A stretch of DNA of 8,051 nucleotides. Origin: Bacteroidota bacterium (GTDB lineage Bacteria; Bacteroidota; Bacteroidia; Chitinophagales; Chitinophagaceae). Below, piece after piece: positions 4,745 to 8,051 of this stretch. The number at the start of each line of letters is the position of its first letter. The stretch's first letter is position 1. The notes beneath the pieces were generated by a model that did no database searches, had not been told where the DNA came from, and saw only the letters and a list, made by a program, of their open reading frames with translations. Position numbers and translations under genes: made by a program. The DNA lies in contig JAEVZP010000093.1 in the NCBI GenBank assembly GCA_023392185.1, positions 1 through 8,051 of the forward strand. The letters run 5' to 3'.

Positions 4745-7700
4745 CTACCCCAATTCCAGCACCAAATCGCCGGTGTTCACCAGCGTTCCGGCGCTCAGCT
4801 CCAGCGCTTTGACCACGCCGTCGGCCCCGGCGGTAACGGTGGTTTCCATTTTCATCGCCTCCACCACAAAGAGCGCCTGGTTTTTCTTTACCGCTTCCCC
4901 TTTTTCCACCAACACTTTAGACAGCAAGCCCTGCAACGGTGCGGCAATGTGTGCCGGATTTCCGGAATCTGCCTTACGGTTTTCGCGGGTTTCCACCTTC
5001 ACGCTGCGGTCTAAGGTATCCATCGCGCGACTTTGGCCGTTGAGCCGGAAAAACGCGGTGCGGTGGCCCTGTGCATCCACCGGCCCAACGCTTTGCAACC
5101 GAATGAGCAGCGTTTTGCCGGGCGCGATTTCCACGGTGGTGTCCTCGCCGGGTTCCATGCCGTAGAGAAACAGCGGCGTGGCCAGCACGCTCACGTCGCC
5201 AAACTGTTTCCGGAATGCCCGGTAATCGTCAAACACGCGGGGGTACAGCTTGTAGGAAAGCACATCCAGCTCCGTAATTTCTCCGCCCCATTTTTCCTGC
5301 AACGCTTGTAGCTCCGCTTCAAAATCCACCGGCGGCAGCGTTTTTCCGGCGCGCTCCGTTAAGGGTGTTTTGTCTTTAATCACCGCCCGCTGCACCGCCT
5401 CCGGAAAACCGCCTTCCGGAAACCCGATTTCCCCCATAAAAAACTGTTGCACACTTTCCGGAAACGAAATGCTTTCGCCTTTGCTCAGCACGTCGTCGGT
5501 CGTGAGGTTGTTGGCCACCAGGTACTGCGCCATATCGCCCACCACTTTGGAAGACGGCGTTACTTTCACAATGTCGCCAAAGAGGGTGTTCACATCGGCG
5601 TACATGTCTTTAATGGCTTCAAACTTATCGCCCAGCCCGAGCGCCACGGCCTGCGGCTTCAGGTTGGAATACTGCCCGCCGGGAATTTCGTGGTGAAACA
5701 CCTCGGCAGACGACGATTTCAGCCCGCTTTCAAACGGCGCGTAGTAGCTGCGAACCGTTTCAAAGTAGCCGGACATCTTAGCCAGCGCCTTGGTGTCGTA
5801 CGGATTCTCGCGCTCGTGGAAGCGCATCATCTCCACAATGGCGTTGAAGTTAGGCTGCGAGGTCAGCCCAGAAAGGGACTCCAGGGCGCAGTCCACCACG
5901 TCCACGCCCGCTTCAATGGCCGCGAGGTAGGTCGCCGGTTGTAGCGAAGAGGTGTCGTGAGTGTGCAGGTGAATAGGAATCTTCACCGCATCTTTGAGCG
6001 CCGGAATCAGCTCACGGGCGGCCAGCGGTTTCAAGAGGCCGCTCATGTCTTTGATGCACAGAATATGCGCCCCGGCATTCTCTAAATCCTTCGCCAGCCG
6101 CACGTAGTAATCCAGCGTGTACTTGGTGCGCGTCGGGTCCAGAATGTCGCCGGTGTAGCACAGCGCGCCCTCGGCGATGCCGCCGGTTTGTTTGCGCACC
6201 GCCTCAATGCAGGGCGCAATGTTTTCCATCCAGTTGAGCGAGTCAAAAATCCGGAAAATGTCCACGCCGGTTTCCCAGCTTTTGGCCACGAATTTCTCAA
6301 TCAGGTTGTCGGGATACGCCGCGTAGCCCACGCCATTCATGCCGCGCATCAGCATTTGCAGCAGGATGTTGGGCACCGCTTTCCGGATGCGGGCGAGGCG
6401 GTCCCACGGGTCTTCGTGGAGAAAGCGCATCGCCACGTCAAACGTTGCGCCGCCCCATACTTCCAGGCTAAACGTCTGCGGAAACAGGTGGGCAAACGCA
6501 CGGGCGGCGGGCAGCATATCGTAGGTGCGCATCCGGGTGGCGAGCAGGCTTTGGTGGCCGTCGCGCAGTGTGGTGTCGGTGTACTGGATTTCTTTTTGCG
6601 CTTTCAGCCACCTGGCCAGTCCTTCCGGCCCTTCGGCGTCCAAAATTTGCTTTGTTCCGGAAGCTGGATTTCCGGAAAAATTCGGCAGCGGGTGCGGCTT
6701 TTCAAAGCTTTCCGGCGCTTTGCCTTTTACGTCGGGGTTGCCGTTCACGCTTACGTCGGCTAGGAAGGACAGTATTTTGGTACCCCTATCTTGCTTGCGG
6801 CTAAACTGAAACAGCTCCGGGTTTTGCTCAATAAAGCCAACCGAGGTTTTTCCGGAAAGAAAGTCCTTGTGCTGAATCAGATTTTCCAGAAACGGAATGT
6901 TGTTTTTCACCCCCCGGATCCGGAACTCTTTCAAGGCCCGGAACATCTTGGAAGCCGCATCTTCCAGAGACTTGCCGTGGGTGCTCACCTTCACGAGCAT
7001 GGAGTCAAAAAACGGCGAGATTTTCATGCCCGCGTAGCTACTGCCTTCGTCCAGGCGCACGCCAAAGCCCGCCGCGTTGCGATAGGTGGTCAGGGTGCCA
7101 TAGTCGGGCTTAAAATTATCGGTCGGGTCTTCGGTGGTGATGCGGCACTGAATGGCCACACCCACGCGCGGCGGCAGTTCGTCTTTCCGGAAACCAATCT
7201 CCGGGCTGTAAAGCGAGTAGCCGGCGGCGACGTAGAGCTGGGTTTTGATGAGGTCCACGCCGGTAATCATCTCCGTCACGGTGTGCTCTACCTGAATGCG
7301 CGGGTTCACCTCAATAAAATAGATGTTCTCGTCGGCGTCCACCAGAAACTCCACCGTTCCGGCGTTGTCGTACTGCACCGCCCGGCCCAGCGCCAGCGCG
7401 TAGCCGTAGAGCTTTTCGCGGGCAACTTGCGAAAGCGTGGTCGCCGGGGCGATTTCCACCACCTTCTGAAACCGGCGCTGCACCGAGCAGTCGCGCTCGT
7501 AAAGGTGCACCAGGTTGCCGTGGGTGTCGCCCACCAGTTGCACTTCAATGTGCTTTGGGCTTTCCACGAATTTTTCCAGAAAAACCGTGTCGTCGCCAAA
7601 AGCGGTTTTGGCTTCGCCGCGCGCCTCGCGAAAGGCTTTCTGGAGACTTTCGGTATCGCGCACCACACGCATCCCGCGACCGCCGCCCCCGGCAGCCGCT

Positions 7701-8051
7701 TTCAGCATCAGGGGAAAACCAATGCGGCTCGCTTCAGCCAGCGCCGTGGCTTCGTCGGTAAGGGGAACACGGTTGCTTTCAATGATGGGCAGTCCGGCGC
7801 GCACGGCCACTTCTTTTCCGGAAACTTTGTCGCCAAGCGCCTGCATCGCCTCCGGGCGCGGGCCGACGAACAAGAGGCCTTCCTCGCGGCAGCGGGTGGC
7901 GAAGTGGGCGTTTTCGCTGAGAAAGCCGTAGCCGGGGTGAATGGCATCGGCACCGCAGGCTTTGGCCACGCGGATGATTTCTTCTACATCCAGATACGGC
8001 TTTAGCGGCTCGGCTTCGGTGCCGATTTGGTAGGCTTCATCGGCCTTGTAG
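4745..8051 (-). CDS. pyc: Pyruvate carboxylase (single-chain, biotin-dependent), 5' end outside window
   Basis: The enzyme carboxylates pyruvate to oxaloacetate with ATP and bicarbonate, refilling the TCA cycle in the cytoplasm. The window holds 1101 residues and the TAG stop (4747-4745). Compared with typical enzymes of about 1150, roughly 45 N-terminal residues are missing. The frame runs in-frame to the edge (YKADEAYQIGTEAEP), so the GTG at 7969 is an internal Val codon, not a start. Order: biotin carboxylase/ATP-grasp, about 8050-6800, with DAIHPGYGFLSEN, AAAGGGGRGMRVV, RDCSVQRRFQKVVE and EVNPRIQVEHTVTEM; carboxyltransferase, about 6590-5700, with DTTLRDGHQSLLATR, WGGATFDVA, CYTGDILDP, CIKDMSGLLKP (carboxylated Lys) and metal-binding HLHTHDTSS; a middle region with GDIVKVTPSSKVVGDMA and SFPESV; and a C-terminal biotinyl domain with EAMKMET, the biotin Lys codon being 4850-4852, 35 residues from the end. 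All key residues seem intact. HTHDTSSLQPATYL and LRDGHQ differ from the more common HTHDTSGNG and FRDAHQ. Confidence 0.97.
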   Translation of the reverse strand, partial: YKADEAYQIGTEAEPLKPYLDVEEIIRVAKACGADAIHPGYGFLSENAHFATRCREEGLLFVGPRPEAMQALGDKVSGKEVAVRAGLPIIESNRVPLTDEATALAEASRIGFPLMLKAAAGGGGRGMRVVRDTESLQKAFREARGEAKTAFGDDTVFLEKFVESPKHIEVQLVGDTHGNLVHLYERDCSVQRRFQKVVEIAPATTLSQVAREKLYGYALALGRAVQYDNAGTVEFLVDADENIYFIEVNPRIQVEHTVTEMITGVDLIKTQLYVAAGYSLYSPEIGFRKDELPPRVGVAIQCRITTEDPTDNFKPDYGTLTTYRNAAGFGVRLDEGSSYAGMKISPFFDSMLVKVSTHGKSLEDAASKMFRALKEFRIRGVKNNIPFLENLIQHKDFLSGKTSVGFIEQNPELFQFSRKQDRGTKILSFLADVSVNGNPDVKGKAPESFEKPHPLPNFSGNPASGTKQILDAEGPEGLARWLKAQKEIQYTDTTLRDGHQSLLATRMRTYDMLPAARAFAHLFPQTFSLEVWGGATFDVAMRFLHEDPWDRLARIRKAVPNILLQMLMRGMNGVGYAAYPDNLIEKFVAKSWETGVDIFRIFDSLNWMENIAPCIEAVRKQTGGIAEGALCYTGDILDPTRTKYTLDYYVRLAKDLENAGAHILCIKDMSGLLKPLAARELIPALKDAVKIPIHLHTHDTSSLQPATYLAAIEAGVDVVDCALESLSGLTSQPNFNAIVEMMRFHERENPYDTKALAKMSGYFETVRSYYAPFESGLKSSSAEVFHHEIPGGQYSNLKPQAVALGLGDKFEAIKDMYADVNTLFGDIVKVTPSSKVVGDMAQYLVANNLTTDDVLSKGESISFPESVQQFFMGEIGFPEGGFPEAVQRAVIKDKTPLTERAGKTLPPVDFEAELQALQEKWGGEITELDVLSYKLYPRVFDDYRAFRKQFGDVSVLATPLFLYGMEPGEDTTVEIAPGKTLLIRLQSVGPVDAQGHRTAFFRLNGQSRAMDTLDRSVKVETRENRKADSGNPAHIAAPLQGLLSKVLVEKGEAVKKNQALFVVEAMKMETTVTAGADGVVKALELSAGTLVNTGDLVLELG

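Larger units (their letters stand above)
1300..7823. repeat. Dispersed iterated palindrome TTCCGGAA / TTTCCGGAAA
   Basis: Sixteen exact copies of the self-complementary octamer start at 1306, 1508, 1649, 2807, 3198, 3276, 4735, 4960, 5208, 5414, 5456, 6655, 6670, 6850, 7185 and 7816. Nine of them extend to TTTCCGGAAA (1649, 2807, 3198, 4735, 5456, 6670, 6850, 7185 and 7816 by octamer start). Ten further TCCGGA cores occur, for example at 1300, 1563, 5400 and 6249. Thirteen octamers are in genes and three are in the 647 bases of intergenic DNA. Inside genes they are read in three frames, giving SGK/SGN, FPE/IPE and FRK. The copies cannot be explained by one protein motif. Counts were made by eye. 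Confidence 0.85.

Noticed and set aside
6188..6763. Other long plus-strand frames within 4773-6809 opposite pyruvate carboxylase
   Set aside because: All mirror codon bias of the real gene, show no recognisable motifs and have no plausible initiation context.
7967..7969. GTG as the start of pyruvate carboxylase
   Set aside because: The frame continues to the window edge with conserved family sequence (YKADEAYQIGTEAEP), so this GTG is an internal Val codon.
6791..8005. A 404-codon open frame on the plus strand opposite the biotin carboxylase domain
   Set aside because: It is an antisense shadow of a GC-rich, highly conserved gene; its translation is His/Arg/Gly-rich with no domain pattern, and the minus-strand protein is unmistakable.

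Overview
The window looks like a chromosomal stretch from a moderately GC-rich member of the Bacteroidota. The reasons are that starts lack Shine-Dalgarno motifs and sit behind A-rich or unstructured leaders, there is a TAnnTTTG-type -7 box upstream of the leftmost gene, and the pyruvate carboxylase carries a variant carboxyltransferase motif (HTHDTSS rather than HTHDTSG) that I associate with this phylum. The phylum call is an inference, and I would not name a genus. No phage, IS element, CRISPR array, tRNA or rRNA is visible.

Layout: (1) 1-340, minus strand, is the N-terminal part of an exported protein of unknown function. (2) 341-530 is a divergent intergenic region with a candidate promoter and an inverted repeat. 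(3) 531-1886, plus strand, encodes a membrane-anchored DUF58 protein. (4) 1983-2495, plus, encodes a BON-LysM protein of the Kbp/YgaU family. A 28-bp perfect palindrome of the GTAGAGAC type overlaps its stop codon. (5) 2571-3164, plus, encodes a Gly/Met-rich DUF937-like protein ending in a perfect EF-hand-type calcium loop, followed by a strong intrinsic terminator at 3188-3219. (6) 3360-3890 and 3874-4653, plus, are two overlapping genes: a protein resembling the HhH-GPD DNA-glycosylase fold, and a protein with a DUF6508-like C-terminus. (7) 4654-4744, between convergent genes, holds CACGGAT-type direct repeats and a 22-bp-stem hairpin. (8) 4745-8051, minus, is nearly all of a single-chain pyruvate carboxylase; about 45 N-terminal residues lie outside the window.

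The genes do not form one pathway. Pyruvate carboxylase is anaplerotic core metabolism, Kbp and the DUF937-like protein look like small stress or envelope-associated accessory proteins, and the overlapping pair is a small co-translated unit of unknown role. 

The most striking signal is at the DNA level. The palindrome TTCCGGAA, often extended to TTTCCGGAAA, occurs 16 times in 8 kb where about 0.1 would be expected for equal base use. It occurs in three different reading frames, on both coding strands, in intergenic DNA and inside a terminator loop. This is the pattern of a highly iterated palindrome comparable to cyanobacterial HIP1, not of a protein motif. I see no defence or other multi-gene novel system.
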